Shown one piece after another: positions 29,745 through 39,694 of a stretch of DNA of 64,000 nt. The notes below the pieces were generated by a model. That model did no database searches. It worked only from the letters and a program-made list of their open reading frames with translations, and had not been told where the DNA came from. The first letter of the stretch is position 1. The number at the start of each line of letters is the position of its first letter. This stretch comes from Psococerastis gibbosa (Eukaryota > Arthropoda > Insecta > Psocodea > Psocidae): assembly GCA_963971405.1 (NCBI GenBank), contig OZ020489.1, positions 38,287,047-38,351,046 on the forward strand. The letters are read 5' to 3'. A program made the position numbers and the translations under genes.

Positions 29745-29880
29745 TGCCCACGTATGTTCGACGCCAATATCAGAAGCTGAGAACACTGGCGTCTGGCCCC
29801 AGAAATTAAAATATTTTTTTTGGCGGGATATGAATGTCTATCTTCCCTACACAGAACTCTAACTAGGACTATCTGAGGCT
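29745..29880 (-). repeat. Dispersed repeat family N
   Basis: GGCCCCAGAAATTAAAATAT, TTTGGCGGGATATGAATGTC and TCCCTACACAGAACTC match 32915-33045 (plus) and, in reverse complement, 40497-40605. A three-copy family of unknown class; no ends identified. Confidence 0.5.
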
Positions 29881-30384
29881 TGATTAACAATGGCAAATGG
29901 TGGTCAATAAAGCTCAACCCAATACCGTAGGTACCATACATATTGTATTATAAATCAGGAGCTGTAATGTATCGCATTGTATCAGAAAATCCCTTCTCTT
30001 TGTTGTGCACGGTGTTTTTGAGATTTATAGTATGTATCTACACGATATATCATTCTTATTGGATATTCTACAAGACATTCACTTCATATTATTCGAATTA
30101 CACGGTGAAGCAAGATTTTTCTTTGGTGATTTATTTCCTGCTGTGGTCGTTGCTAGCTTTATAAACAGACATAAGCAGTTCACCTCCCCTTCGCCAAGCC
30201 ATAGGGGTGCAAAAATAATTTAGAAAAATTGGATTAAATAACAATTTAATAATTTTAAGTTAAATAAATAATTATGTATATATATTGTGTATATCTTAAT
30301 TTCAATTGGTGTAGACTTGCAAAGTGTGCCCCTTGTGACGTTGGTTATACAACTGTATATGGAACGTAATCTCATTGTAGACTA
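29881..30384. other. Unassigned stretch
   Basis: A/T-rich sequence; overlapping frames (29943-30164, 30005-30223) lack recognisable domains. Confidence 0.3.
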
Positions 30385-30540
30385 TGGATGGTTGCAAATC
30401 ATGAGGAACCAGTAGAATCCGGGCTGATGGGCCGTGGTCGAAGTGAAAGTGAACTTCCAAACGTTTCGTCAACATCTGCGGTCGACATCTTCAGTGGAAC
30501 TGCGTAGACTTCTAAGATTGTATCTCGGAGGCTCAGCAGC
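30385..30540 (-). mobile_element. Hammerhead-like element (family C), one arm
   Basis: GAACCAGTAGAATCCGGGCT, GATGGGCCGTGGTCGAAGTG and AACTTCCAAACG match the arm of 11823-12061. The hammerhead core follows on the minus strand, then CTGCGTAGACTTCTAAGATT. The second arm is missing, so this is a half element. It carries the best-preserved ribozyme core in the window. Confidence 0.7.
30455..30499 (-). ncRNA. Hammerhead ribozyme-like motif, best copy
   Basis: Minus strand 5'-3': stem I TTCCA; CTGAAGA; a single T; stem II GTCGAC, loop CGCAGAT, GTTGAC (6 bp with one G-U); GAA; ACGT as a minimal self-pairing stem III; T at the cleavage position; TGGAA closing stem I with five perfect pairs. All invariant positions of a type I hammerhead are present, apart from the extra T before stem II. 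The very short stem III matches what is known for Penelope-like/retrozyme hammerheads, which are thought to work best as dimers. Activity is not shown by sequence. Confidence 0.6.
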
Positions 30541-31096
30541 GACTGTGAGGGCAGGAGGTTGTGCTCTGAAATTTATACTAAGATGCGTTGGAAATGGTTG
30601 GAAATCAGTTGCATTATTAATAATGCTAATTAGCATTAAATTCGTCCAGCGTAAATAGCAGATGCCCAACTCAATTACAGTAGGCAGTCAGATCGTAGTG
30701 GTGGGGAATACTAAGAAGATCTGTGTGTATAGGGCTTTATAAAGGCTAAATTTTCCATGGCCAGAGGAGGCCTTTGTGGGGATCTACGAAATTAAGTTAC
30801 CGCAGCTCCCCTAGCAAACAAAATGGGGATAAAACCGGTAGGAATCCCCTTGTTTAAGGGCAGCAATATTTCAGCAAATGTACAATACGGAACTCAACAA
30901 AAACAAAGGGGCCGAATATCCTTTGTGCTGACGCTGTAATGGTGCCCTGCATCGCCCCTAATAGGACTGACATAAAAGCCTTTGAAAAAAGACATGTAGT
31001 CTACTAAAACATATATAATAAAGTCTCTCTCATGCCGTAATCCGATTTGAGGGGAGGGGGGGTTATGGATTTAAATGGTTCCCTCTCTTATTACTT
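30541..31096. other. Unassigned stretch
   Basis: No gene or repeat family recognised. Confidence 0.3.
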
Positions 31097-31235
31097 TCCT
31101 ATACATACGCTAGTGTAAGGAAAGCAGTGAAATGGTTGAAATTTTTTATTTTGAGATTTCAACGGATATAGCCTACACATTTTGAGGTCCCAGGAACCAA
31201 AAATTTGTTGCTTTTTAACGAAATGACATGAATAA
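31097..31235 (+). mobile_element. Helentron 5' fragment
   Basis: CTTTCCTATACATACG...GTGTAAGGAAAGCAGTG keeps the terminal hairpin, followed by ATGGTTGAAATTTTTTATTT, GAGATTTCAACGGAT and GAGGTCCCAGGAACCAAAAA. It stops after ACGAAATG. Confidence 0.65.
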
Positions 31236-31681
31236 CTGTCATAGACATAGTAAAACTATAGACTCATCGTAAACATTCGGATTGAAGCCGCTTGACTTCG
31301 GCTATTTCCGTAGTATAGGAGCAGATTGAGCCTTTTGCCATTTGATACCATGGTAACATTTTATTTTTTATTAGATTATTTAAAGATTATTTAGAACAGG
31401 AAATCATGCCACGTAACCAACAATATTTTTATGCAGAACTTGCAGTACTCTTAATTTAAATTTTAAACAATATATATAATAAATGTAATGAATAAATACA
31501 ATAATATATATTTAACCACAAATAAAACAATAAAGAACACATTTAATAAAACTATTAAATTTGGATTTCCCGCCAAAATGCCCCTATAAGTAGGCGTGGT
31601 CATGGCTTCAGTCTTACAACACAGGCGAAATACAACATGGTGACTCCATAGTTTTATTAGATCCATGTTAACTGTGTATTA

Positions 31682-31890
31682 TTAAATAAATAAATAAATA
31701 TTGACATTTTTACTACAACCTAGCGGAGTTGGGGCTATAAAGCCCTCTCTTACACTCAACTAGGAAGGCTCCGGACCACCTGCTGTACATGGCCTCGAAA
31801 GCATGGTCAGAAAATATAGCAAGTGTGGTACTCAAACCAACAACCTTTCGAGTGAAAGTCAGAGTATGTACCACTACTCTACAAATCCAA
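31682..31890 (-). mobile_element. tRNA-derived SINE (family S), full length on minus strand
   Basis: On the minus strand: TGTAGAGTAGTGGTACATAC, GGTTTGAGTACCACACTTGC (box B changed at two positions), CATGCTTTCGAGGCCATGTA, AGAGAGGGCTTTATAGCCCC and (TTTA)n. CpG-type changes suggest moderate age. Confidence 0.8.
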
Positions 31891-32489
31891 ATCTGTATTT
31901 CTTATAAGCTCAAAATCCACGGGTGCCCATTAAAGAACGTCCTTTTTAAGCTTTCGAATTGTATATCATTCAAGACAAAATGGGAGAAATTAGTTTTCGA
32001 AAAGGGACAAGTTGAAGTTTGATTGTTTGAGAGGAAAACTTGAACAATTACGGGGGCTGTTGCTCACTTTTGCTCGAGTACGGCACTTCCGTAATGATGC
32101 ATTCAAAATGTCGAGTTTTCCAATTTTCCAAGAATATTGTTATTGTTTGACAATGTTCTCTAATAAGGCAAATTGAGTTGGAATAATTTGAAAAATGACA
32201 TGGAACAATAATTTTCTGTATAGTCAATCTGCAATATGTTCTATTAGATCTAGTCAAAACATTTAACTGTATATATAGGCCTATCATTTTGTAATTTTTC
32301 AAGTAGCTTTTTGAATTTCTTGTTTTGGCGCCGAGTAGCCAAATCACGTGATATGGCTGCCCTAGAATATTGCATTGTTATTATTTCTCTGTCTCTGAGA
32401 CCAATGATCGCAGTAAAAGGGTACAAGTTGATTGCTACACATGAAGAGTTAGAATACTATACAATAAATATAATATAAATATAAATATG
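31891..32489. other. Unassigned stretch
   Basis: No gene or family recognised. The 99-codon minus-strand frame (32048-32347) has no recognised domain. Confidence 0.3.
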
Positions 32490-32521
32490 ATAAAGCTTTA
32501 TAGCCCTAATTCCGCTAAGTA
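32490..32521 (+). mobile_element. SINE family S fragment, left of a hAT insertion
   Basis: AAGCTTTATAGCCCTAATTC then CGCTAAGTA; it continues after the MITE at 32700-32750 with GCTAAGTAGGCTTAGAAATA, GAACAAAAAGTTATTATTTA. Confidence 0.75.
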
Positions 32522-32699
32522 CATGGCCGTAGCCAAGGGGGGTTCATGGGGGTTCATACCCTCCCCCCCCCCCCGAAATGAAGTGGCTTCATACTAGATA
32601 GAATCGGATTTTGAGAGGAAAAATAAAAACCACTATGTAATACCCAATGAAATTTCTAACACCCCCCCCCCCCCGAAAAAAATCCTGGCTACGGCCTTG
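32522..32699. mobile_element. hAT-type MITE nested in a SINE, perfect 8-bp duplication
   Basis: 178-bp element with ends CATGGCCGTAGCCAAGGGG and (reverse complement of the right end) CAAGGCCGTAGCCAGGATT. GCTAAGTA is present at 32514-32521 and 32700-32707. The host SINE gives the expected uninterrupted order (CCGCTAGGTTGGCTTAG in other copies), which confirms the duplication. G and C runs lie inside each end. Confidence 0.92.
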
Positions 32700-32750
32700 G
32701 CTAAGTAGGCTTAGAAATAGAACAAAAAGTTATTATTTATTTATTTAATT
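32700..32750 (+). mobile_element. SINE family S fragment, right of the hAT insertion
   Basis: 3' tail of the SINE begun at 32490, ending TTATTATTTATTTATTTAAT. Confidence 0.75.
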
Positions 32751-32909
32751 GAGAGATGGGACGTTCGTTTTTGCGTTTTTTTTATATTTTGTTTTAATTT
32801 CAGGGCTAGCTGCCACGTCTTCGACCAATCAGAGGTTCGGCCAATTGACACGTTAGAGCAGTCCTTGAGATATATATTGGGGAGATTAGACATTCGAGCG
32901 CATCAAAAA

Positions 32910-33045
32910 TATTTGCAGACTCCTGGAGCCACCTGTTACGTCTTTTCGTCTGGCGTGGCATGTGGCCCCAGATCAAATATATATTTTTGGTGGGAAGCGA
33001 TTATGCCATCTCTCCTATACAGAACTCACCTAACAGCCCTGATGG
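32910..33045 (+). repeat. Dispersed repeat family N
   Basis: TGCAGACTCCTGGAGCCACC, TGTGGCCCCAGATCAAATAT, TTTTTGGTGGGAAGCGATTA and CTCTCCTATACAGAACTC correspond to 29745 and 40497 copies. The frame across it is not supported as a gene. Confidence 0.5.
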
Positions 33046-33077
33046 GATGTTTTTTCTTGTTTGTGGGTGTTCAGTGC

Positions 33078-33231
33078 CAAGGTCGTAGCCAGAATTTTTT
33101 TTTGTTTGGGGTCCATCTGACAGGAGGTGAGGTAACCTCTATATATTTAAAACTCCATTCTATCAAGTGTACACTACAAATCTTTCCGGAGGGATCCGGA
33201 GCCCCTGGACCCCCCTCTGACTACAGCCTTA
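33078..33231. mobile_element. hAT-type MITE, perfect 8-bp duplication
   Basis: Left end CAAGGTCGTAGCCAGAATTT, right end CTGACTACAGCCTTA, flanked by TTCAGTGC at 33070-33077 and 33232-33239. Interior words GGTCCATCTGAC and GAGGTGAGGTAACCTC are shared with the neighbour at 33301. Confidence 0.9.
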
Positions 33232-33300
33232 TTCAGTGCTCTGATTAGTCGTAGTAGACGTGACAGGTTACACCAGAAATTAGAAAATAGTCTTGACAAG

Positions 33301-33466
33301 CAGGGCCGTATCCTGAAATCTTTTCGGTGGGAGGGGGTCCATCTGACGTTACCACAGGTGAGGTAACCTCAATATATTCGTATATCTTCATATCCATTCA
33401 ATCTAGTCTACGCTGCAAATATTTCGGGAGGGAGGTCTGGACCCCCCTGCTCTTGCTACGGCCTAG
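33301..33466. mobile_element. hAT-type MITE, neighbouring copy
   Basis: Left end CAGGGCCGTATCCTGAAATC, right end CTTGCTACGGCCTAG, flanked by TTGACAAG (33293-33300) and TTGACGAG (33467-33474), 7/8 match. It is the same subfamily and orientation as 33078-33231, only 70 bp away, but the different target duplications show two separate insertions. Confidence 0.85.
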
Positions 33467-34004
33467 TTGACGAGGGTGAATGTGATGCCTCTCCTATTTA
33501 GACCACTAGTTCAAAAACTCTCTTATATGGAACCTAAAAGGAACCAATTTCATGAGAGGGGTAATTAAACGCAGCTGGCATCATTTGTAGTGTTCCATGA
33601 ATGCAGCGTTGTGCCAAGCCTATAATAAAACCAACTAATCAGGGTAAGTGCTTTTATATTCGAAAAAAAAAACAGAATAAACTTACCCTTAACGGCTTTT
33701 GCGTAACTATGCGCGAAGTGGTTTATGCGTTTGAGTCTGCACTTTCGAGCACTTTTTCTGGATGACTTCTGTTGCCCTTGAATTGGGACGAGAAACATGG
33801 ATGCCACTTATTAGCGCGGTGACGCCGCGAAGAGAAATGTTTTATACAGTAGCAACAATATGGCTTTCAAGTAGTTGAAAATGTAAACAATTAAAACATT
33901 GTTCAGGTAGATTAAAATACGGGCTTTCAGTTAGATTTCATCCTTCTGCAACCAATATTAACTGAGACATGAATTATTGTTGAAATGAGAGCTCCGGGCA
34001 GAAG
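33467..34004. other. Unassigned stretch
   Basis: No repeat family or gene recognised. Confidence 0.3.
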
Positions 34005-34130
34005 AACATCCTGGTTGAAAAACCTGAGGTAGTGGTTTGGCCAGAGCACGACTTCTCTTTTCAAAGCAGCAGTTCCCAAGGCCCAAATTGACATGATGAT
34101 CGCCAAACTTCGATGGAAGAAGCATTAAAA
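34005..34130 (-). repeat. Dispersed repeat family H, minus strand
   Basis: AACCTGAGGTAGTGGTTTGG, CCAGAGCACGACTTCTCTTT, GACATGATGATCGCCAAACT and TCGATGGAAGAAGCATTAAA are the reverse complement of the 26800 copy without its MITE. The similarity includes long gap-free words, so it might once have been coding, but no frame is preserved in all copies. Confidence 0.6.
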
Positions 34131-34389
34131 GAAGAAGTTGATATGAAAAGTTTTTGATAGGCCGCTATCTTCAAACAAACTGGTTAATGAATTTTTGGAC
34201 CAAGGTTCATCAAAATCGGAAAATATTTACGCATGTTACACAGTGTTTCCTAAAATCGAAATACGTGCATTGGATATACAATAAAACAGTTTGGACGGGG
34301 GTGGTTTTAGACTCAAGGGGTTGCGAAATAAGATAAGATAAGACATAATGAAAATGAAAAGTTTCTGAAGAAAATTTCCTGAAGTTGAC

Positions 34390-34665
34390 ATTGTGACATC
34401 TCGTGGCTGGAGACCGTTATCAATATGGCTGCTAGTGTAGCCTCCACAAGATAAGTAAGCATTTTGGCGGGGAAAACAGCCTGCACAAAGCTAAGTACAG
34501 AGTTTTTCGCCGGGTCCAGGTATCCGTTCTGCTATGCTGCAATGTGTAAAACTTCGATATTTTTCGCGTTGGTACTTATCTCTGATAGTTGGCTCATGGT
34601 TAACAGGTGCCTCGTAAGGCATGTTATGGCTCCCGCCGCTCCAGTTAATATATTTCTATGCTAAA
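34390..34665 (+). repeat. Repeat I, plus-strand copy
   Basis: GGAGACCGTTATCAATATGG, AGCCTGCACAAAGCTAAGTA, CAGGTATCCGTTCTGCTATG, CTGCAATGTGTAAAACTTCG and CCGCTCCAGTTAATATATTT match the reverse complement of 54565-54830. Two copies about 20 kb apart in inverted orientation; class unknown. Confidence 0.6.
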
Positions 34666-35264
34666 AACCTGCCCACCTACCGAGTACTTGTACAACAACA
34701 GTACTTACTGTTTATGAGCTGGTCTAAATAAACACAAAAAAAATTCAGGAGGCCCATAAAATTTTATATTTTGTGCTCTACGCTAACCCCCGGGACCAAA
34801 GAAGAAATGGATCATACTTCTGGAAAATAACCCCCAAAGTCCAGAAATGGCAACAGCAATTTTTTCACATTTATGGGATATAAAGTATTTCCCACACTAA
34901 AAAAAATAGCCTTGTCCTGAATACTGATGTGTTTTCCCTTTGGTTTAAAAAAAAACTTGTTTGAAACATCAACGGACGCTTCAGCAAGTTTTCCTGTCTG
35001 CAGAAAGAACTTTTTGCAGCTGCCTTACAGAAGCCCTTTGGCCATTTATTTATGTTAATGGATATATTATGTCTGATGTTGTATCATACGTTGTACCATC
35101 AAAAATGATGTAAATTAGATCGCAGCCAAAGATTCGTGGGTTTTAAAGCCAGTTGCTGAAAAAATTGCTAGGAACAGAATAGCTTTAGAATAAGAATACT
35201 GTCTAGATATTTACTGTTTGTTTTTTTACGTCACGTCACTTTAGAATAAGTTCTTTTTATGCAT
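34666..35264. other. Unassigned stretch
   Basis: No repeat family or gene recognised. Confidence 0.3.
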
Positions 35265-35415
35265 TGTTAGAATAAGATTGTTTAAGTTAAGCGTATGTAT
35301 TTTGTAAATTGTTTTGTTTTTGGACGTGGGTTAGGCAGAAAAAGACTTTCTAGTCTTAAGTCTCGCCCCGTAAATATAAGGCGTCTATTAACTATTATTA
35401 TTATTATTATTATAA
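35265..35415 (+). mobile_element. LINE-type 3' end with (TTA)n tail
   Basis: AGTCTTAAGTCTCGCCCCGT, AAATATAAGGCGTC, TATTAACTATTATTATTATT. The same 3' tail occurs at 18560-18625 on the minus strand. Upstream GTATTTTGTAAATTGTTTTG resembles LINE 3'UTR sequence. Confidence 0.55.
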
Positions 35416-35464
35416 AAAAAAGAAAACACCTTTATTTATCGTTGAATAGGTTGTACTTTTTCAA

Positions 35465-35515
35465 TAATGACTTTTTGTTCTTTTACTAAGCCCACCTAGC
35501 GGAGTTAGGGCTATG
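35465..35515 (-). mobile_element. SINE family S, 3' remnant
   Basis: AATGACTTTTTGTTCTTTTA, CTAAGCCCACCTAGCGGAGT and TAGGGCTATGAAGC: only the last ~50 bp of the SINE on the minus strand. Confidence 0.65.
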
Positions 35516-35609
35516 AAGCTTACATATTTTTATATATTTTAATATTTTACATAAACTTTTATTTATTTATTGAAATATTTTTAATTATAGAAATAATATT
35601 TGTTCCATT

Positions 35610-35799
35610 CAGGGACGGATCCTTGGGGGGGGGCGGTGGGGGCGGCCCCCCCCCCCCCCCCCGAGAAAAATAGCTTTATACTAGATAGAATGGACTTTTG
35701 AAGGAAATGAAGAGAAATTGTTACTCAAGTAAGGGAAACGCGATATTTTTCAGGTCACCGCCCCCCCCCCCCCGAAAACTTTTTCTGAAACCGTCCCTG
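35610..35799. mobile_element. hAT-type MITE (GGGACGGATCC family)
   Basis: CAGGGACGGATCCTTGGGGG ... TTTTTCTGAAACCGTCCCTG, with flanks TTCCATT on both sides (7 bp clear, eighth base ambiguous with the element end). Very long C runs occur at 35645-35662 and 35760-35773. An internally deleted relative is at 44391-44460. Confidence 0.85.
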
Positions 35800-35849
35800 T
35801 TCCATTTAATTAATGCTGTTGTGATGTAAATTGGTCTATAATAGTAAAT

Positions 35850-35948
35850 CGGCTTTGGTGGCAAGGTGATCGAAGACATGTCGTAACTCAAGTCAATTGT
35901 TAAGTTACACAGTGAGACGACTAAAAAGGTCAATCGGATACGTTCATT
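35850..35948 (+). mobile_element. SINE-like family D, internally deleted
   Basis: TCGGCTTTGGTGGCAAGGTG, then ATCGAAGACATGTCGTAACT, AAAAAGGTCAATCGGATACG and TTCATTATATTTTT. The TGTGCGAGTCTCTACGCG segment is missing. Confidence 0.6.
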
Positions 35949-35954
35949 ATATTT

Positions 35955-36050
35955 TTGCTTTTCTAAATATACGTATCAGTAATACGTACACGTAGTATAA
36001 TGAAAGCTTCGTGATGATAAAAATTTTCGATTTCGGGATTTCTGGCAAAT
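35955..36050 (+). mobile_element. Helentron 5' fragment
   Basis: GCTTTTCTAAATATACGTAT, ACGTAGTATAATGAAAGCTT, CGTGATGATAAAAATTTTCG, ATTTCGGGATTTC. Downstream element sequence is absent. Confidence 0.55.
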
Positions 36051-36845
36051 AGGTTTTCAAAATTGTTCAATTAGCCTATTATTAAATGAATTAAATAAAA
36101 AGATAGAAGCTGCCAAATTTTGGACTGTCGATTTTCTAAGGTTCATATCATACTAATAGTTATTCCGTAAACTTATTGCGTTACAGTCTTCAGAATAGCA
36201 TGCCTCCAGCAGAACACAAATGAAAATCACTACCCGGTTTGTCGTGCATTGGGTTTGGCAGTACTAGGAAATTGATGTTTTCCATCAAACTTAATTGTGA
36301 ATGCAACAAAGGTTAAATGGATTTATGTCAGCGAATCGATACCACTTTCAATTTTTCTATTGCATTATATATTGTAGATTCAATTTCTTTTTTAATATGA
36401 TCTCGTTCAATAGTAACTGATATTGTCACCTTCCGGGAATTCTCAAGTCAGTGCGACAGTGAATAATAAATTTTAGCTAAAAGCTAAAAGCTTGAAATAT
36501 AATCTTCGATATAAAATTCGCTATGGGCCATACAATACGTCAAATATTATACGAGAACAGTATTTTTCTAATCCGTATTATCGTACAATATTTTTGCTTT
36601 CCTATTTATGCGTAGCTCCGAAAAATGTTTCCTTACTTTCCTGGCTGAGGGGGGGGGGGGAGATGCCTGTCGGAGCTTAGTACTAAGGTTTAACTTTGAT
36701 TTATACTAGACAAATAGGCCATGTGCATTGAAAAGTTATTATAGGTAATAAAAAAGTTTAAAAAATTTAGTCAATGCACAATTTCACAAGAAATAAATAA
36801 ATGTATTGTGTTTTTTTTTCAATATTAATAGGTATAGTGAGAATA
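36051..36845. other. Unassigned stretch
   Basis: A possible Helentron 5' scrap GCTTTCCTATTTATGCGTAG is seen at 36597-36616, and a G run at 36650. No gene recognised. Confidence 0.3.
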
Positions 36846-37337
36846 CCAACCCAAAACGCTCCGTGTAAAAAATGCCAAGTTCTTTTGGCCCATCAAAGTT
36901 GTGATATCAGGATGGGCCAAGTTCTTGTAATTTTTCTCTTTGAATAATTTCTCTAAAAAAATTTTTTTTTCCAGAACTTAGGTGCTTCCCTTGCAAAACT
37001 TTTCGTGGTTTCCTATCATTTACTAGAGGTATACCTACGTAACGACACTGTGGCCTCAGTTGCAAATTTGCCATTTAGCCATATCTTATTCGTCATCATT
37101 GGCCAATTACAGCAAGTGTCATTGTCAAGGAACATAAGCATGAAGAAGCACCAAGTACTGAAAAAAATAATAATAACTTTTTAGAGAAAATAATCAAAGA
37201 AAAAAATTACTAGAACTTGGCCCATCCTGATATCACAACATACATAGGCAGAAAAAAGGAACTTGGCCCATCTGGATAGCACAACTTTGATGGGCCAAAG
37301 GAACTTGGTATTTTTTACACGGAGTGTTTTGGGTTGG
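36846..37337. mobile_element. Foldback element with ~110-bp inverted arms
   Basis: Left arm CCAACCCAAAACGCTCCGTG... and right arm ...CACGGAGTGTTTTGGGTTGG pair over more than 100 bp (GGCCCATCAAAGTTGTG against CACAACTTTGATGGGCC). A secondary inner inverted repeat, GATGGGCCAAGTTCTTG against CTAGAACTTGGCCCATC, lies within each arm. ATA flanks both ends (36843-36845 and 37338-37340), a possible 3-bp duplication. No coding sequence in the 250-bp loop. Confidence 0.8.
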
Positions 37338-37364
37338 ATATCATATCTTTTTGTACAAATAACA

Positions 37365-38195
37365 AAGAACCGGTCCGAGTTTACTCGAACATGCTTTCCA
37401 ATTTATCAACATTAGTAGATAGAGAATATGAGTAATTTCATGGTAAATAATTTTCCAGTGGTTAAATTTCCGATATCTCGGGGGGAGGGGGGGATGACCA
37501 CCTGACGTCACTGGAAGTGACGTAAATTCTAGATAGGTCAGACAAACACATTAATTACCACACAGCAATAATGGCAGGGCATGCAATGCATTTGAGCGCG
37601 AATTCTCTATCATTTTTTAAAATAATAATTTTTTGTACAAAACCAAATATTTTTTTGGGAAAGCAAACTATCCGGTTTCGTTACTCAATTTAACACCTAA
37701 AACATGCAGAAAAATTATTTTTTAGTCATTTTTCATTAAAATGTAGATACTTTTATTTTTTTACCCCCAGAAGCAAACTATCAAGGGGCAAGCGACCCAC
37801 CGCATTTTGTCAACATTAATAACGACTACAATATATGAGAATTTAAAGGAAATCGTTGGAGCCATTTTTGAGTAATAAATTTTTTAGACGTTTTTTTGAG
37901 TTTTTTGAGAATAAAACCCCCCAAATTGAGTTAGCCTCAAATAAAAAAATGGTCCCGAGGTATGATTTTTGTGAACCTACATGCCAAATTCCACTCAAAT
38001 CCACCGAGTAGTTCGCCCGGAAATCGATGAACAGACTGACAGAGCGACAGACAGACCGACAGACAGACAGACATTTCGTAAAAACCACTTTTTTGGGTTC
38101 CTGGGACCTGAAAACGTGTAAATCCGTTGAAATCTCGGAATCGAAAATTTCGACCATTACAAAGCTTTCCTTATACTACGTATAAATTGGAAAGC
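37365..38195 (-). mobile_element. Non-autonomous Helentron-like element, full copy
   Basis: 831-bp minus-strand copy. The 3' end AAGAACCGGTCCGAGTTTAC and 5' end ATAAATTGGAAAGC are both intact, with a GACAGAC microsatellite at about 38033-38071. Both flanks begin with A, as expected for T|T insertion. It starts only 28 bp after the foldback ending at 37337. Confidence 0.87.
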
Positions 38196-39235
38196 AATAA
38201 CTTGACATGTAGAATTTCAGTGCCCTAAACAGGCAGTTACCGTCCCCTTGTACTCCATGCTGGACCAGTAGGCACCCATCAGCAGCAATGAAGCTGACCG
38301 GAACAGCGATGATGGAAGATCGAGAATAAATTTGAAAATTGAAGACTCGAGAATTTTCAAGAAGAGTCTAGCTAGCACCAGAGTAACTAGAAGACAGGAA
38401 AGTTATAGAAAGCCGGTATGGAAGAAAGAACAATATACAACATGCGAACCACTATATAGATATACCTACATACCTACGTAGGAATTAAGCACATCTTGAA
38501 GCTTGCTTTCGTTAAGTGACTACGTTAAGTTACGTAATCAATTTTCTGAATAAAGTGGAAAAAATGGGAAATGGCAAGAATGAACCCAATCCCAAATTTC
38601 AGTTGTCCTGCACAAGTGGATGGGATGAGCGTGCCATAGGTATGCTCGGCCGTAAGCTAAGTACGTAAAATTCATTACGTGATTGCTAAGTTATTATAAA
38701 ACTTTTTCGGGTTTTTTGATTTATTCTGGAAGTTTGATGGTAAGAAGAGACTAATTGCTGAGTTTCACATCTCCAGCACATCTGGAAGTTGAATTTGTGT
38801 CAGTGGGTGAATGAGTGAGTGAGTGAGTCCACACGAAAAGCGTGGTTTTGGGGTGTTTGGATTTCAGCAACCCATCATGCTAGAGTGCTGAATTTTTAAA
38901 TTGGGGTTCAATACTGTATTTAAAGCCTGCTTGCAAAATTAGAGGTCAATCGGACAACTGGGTGAGCTACAGTGATGGTTGGAAAGTGGCTAAAATGCTG
39001 TAAACTCGCCATGGAGATACTTGCTGGGCAGCTCATCGGGGGTGTATATGGAACTTGGTCGCGCGCTGCCGCGCGCGTTGATAATGATGTAGGGGTGGCC
39101 CAAAGGATTTCACCAGTTCTGGGCCCCCTTAATACCAGTAACTTAAACTTAAATAATATATACAGTATATACTGTATGTGTACCTAATTTAGACTAAAGC
39201 TAAAACGAAGCTAATACTATCTATCTATATTACAT
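38196..39235. other. Unassigned stretch
   Basis: A TGAG run lies at 38812-38827, and TCGCGCGCTGCCGCGCGCG near 39059 is a small palindrome. No gene or repeat family recognised. Confidence 0.3.
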
Positions 39236-39343
39236 TTAATAGGCTTGTATTTTTGTCATTCGAGTTGTTGCCTGACGGGGATTTGCCCCATGTGATTTTG
39301 ACTGGGGGGTAGGTGCCCCCCCCCCTTTCGCCGCCATTGCTAC

Positions 39344-39607
39344 CAACTGGACTTGTTTATTAAATGCAGAAGACTCTATAATCACGAGCCAGACTTTAAT
39401 ACAGTCCGCATGCACATACTGTTCGTAATAATCTGAAATGCATTTAATTAATGAGCTCGGGCTCAATTGCTGTTCAAATAACAGTGAAATCCGATCACTT
39501 TGTAACACTAATGGAACTAATTCAGGATTCAATGCACACACCCATTCAGCGAGCTTATCGAGTAAAATTGTGAAATGAACCGCGATCATGTTTCTGCAAC
39601 GAATACT
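39344..39607 (-). CDS. Candidate internal exon of a host gene, product unknown
   Basis: Minus-strand open region of up to 142 codons (39236-39664). A good acceptor sits before it: a pyrimidine-rich run (TTATCTTCTTCTCCTCTGCT, CCCTGATTCTCTC) and CAG at 39608-39610. A second possible CAG is 14 bases further in. A donor-like GTAGCA occurs at 39338-39343. The peptide includes HFTILLDKLAEWVCALNPEL and SLIKCISDYYEQYVHADCIK: amphipathic, leucine-rich and protein-like, without low complexity. I do not recognise the family. Unlike the surrounding frames it matches no repeat here. It could be chance. Confidence 0.3.
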
Positions 39608-39694
39608 CTGAGAATTACTTAAGAGAGAATCAGGGAGCAGAGGAGAAGAAGATAATTGGTGCATAAAATAAAATTAATTTTCTTGGTTCTAATA

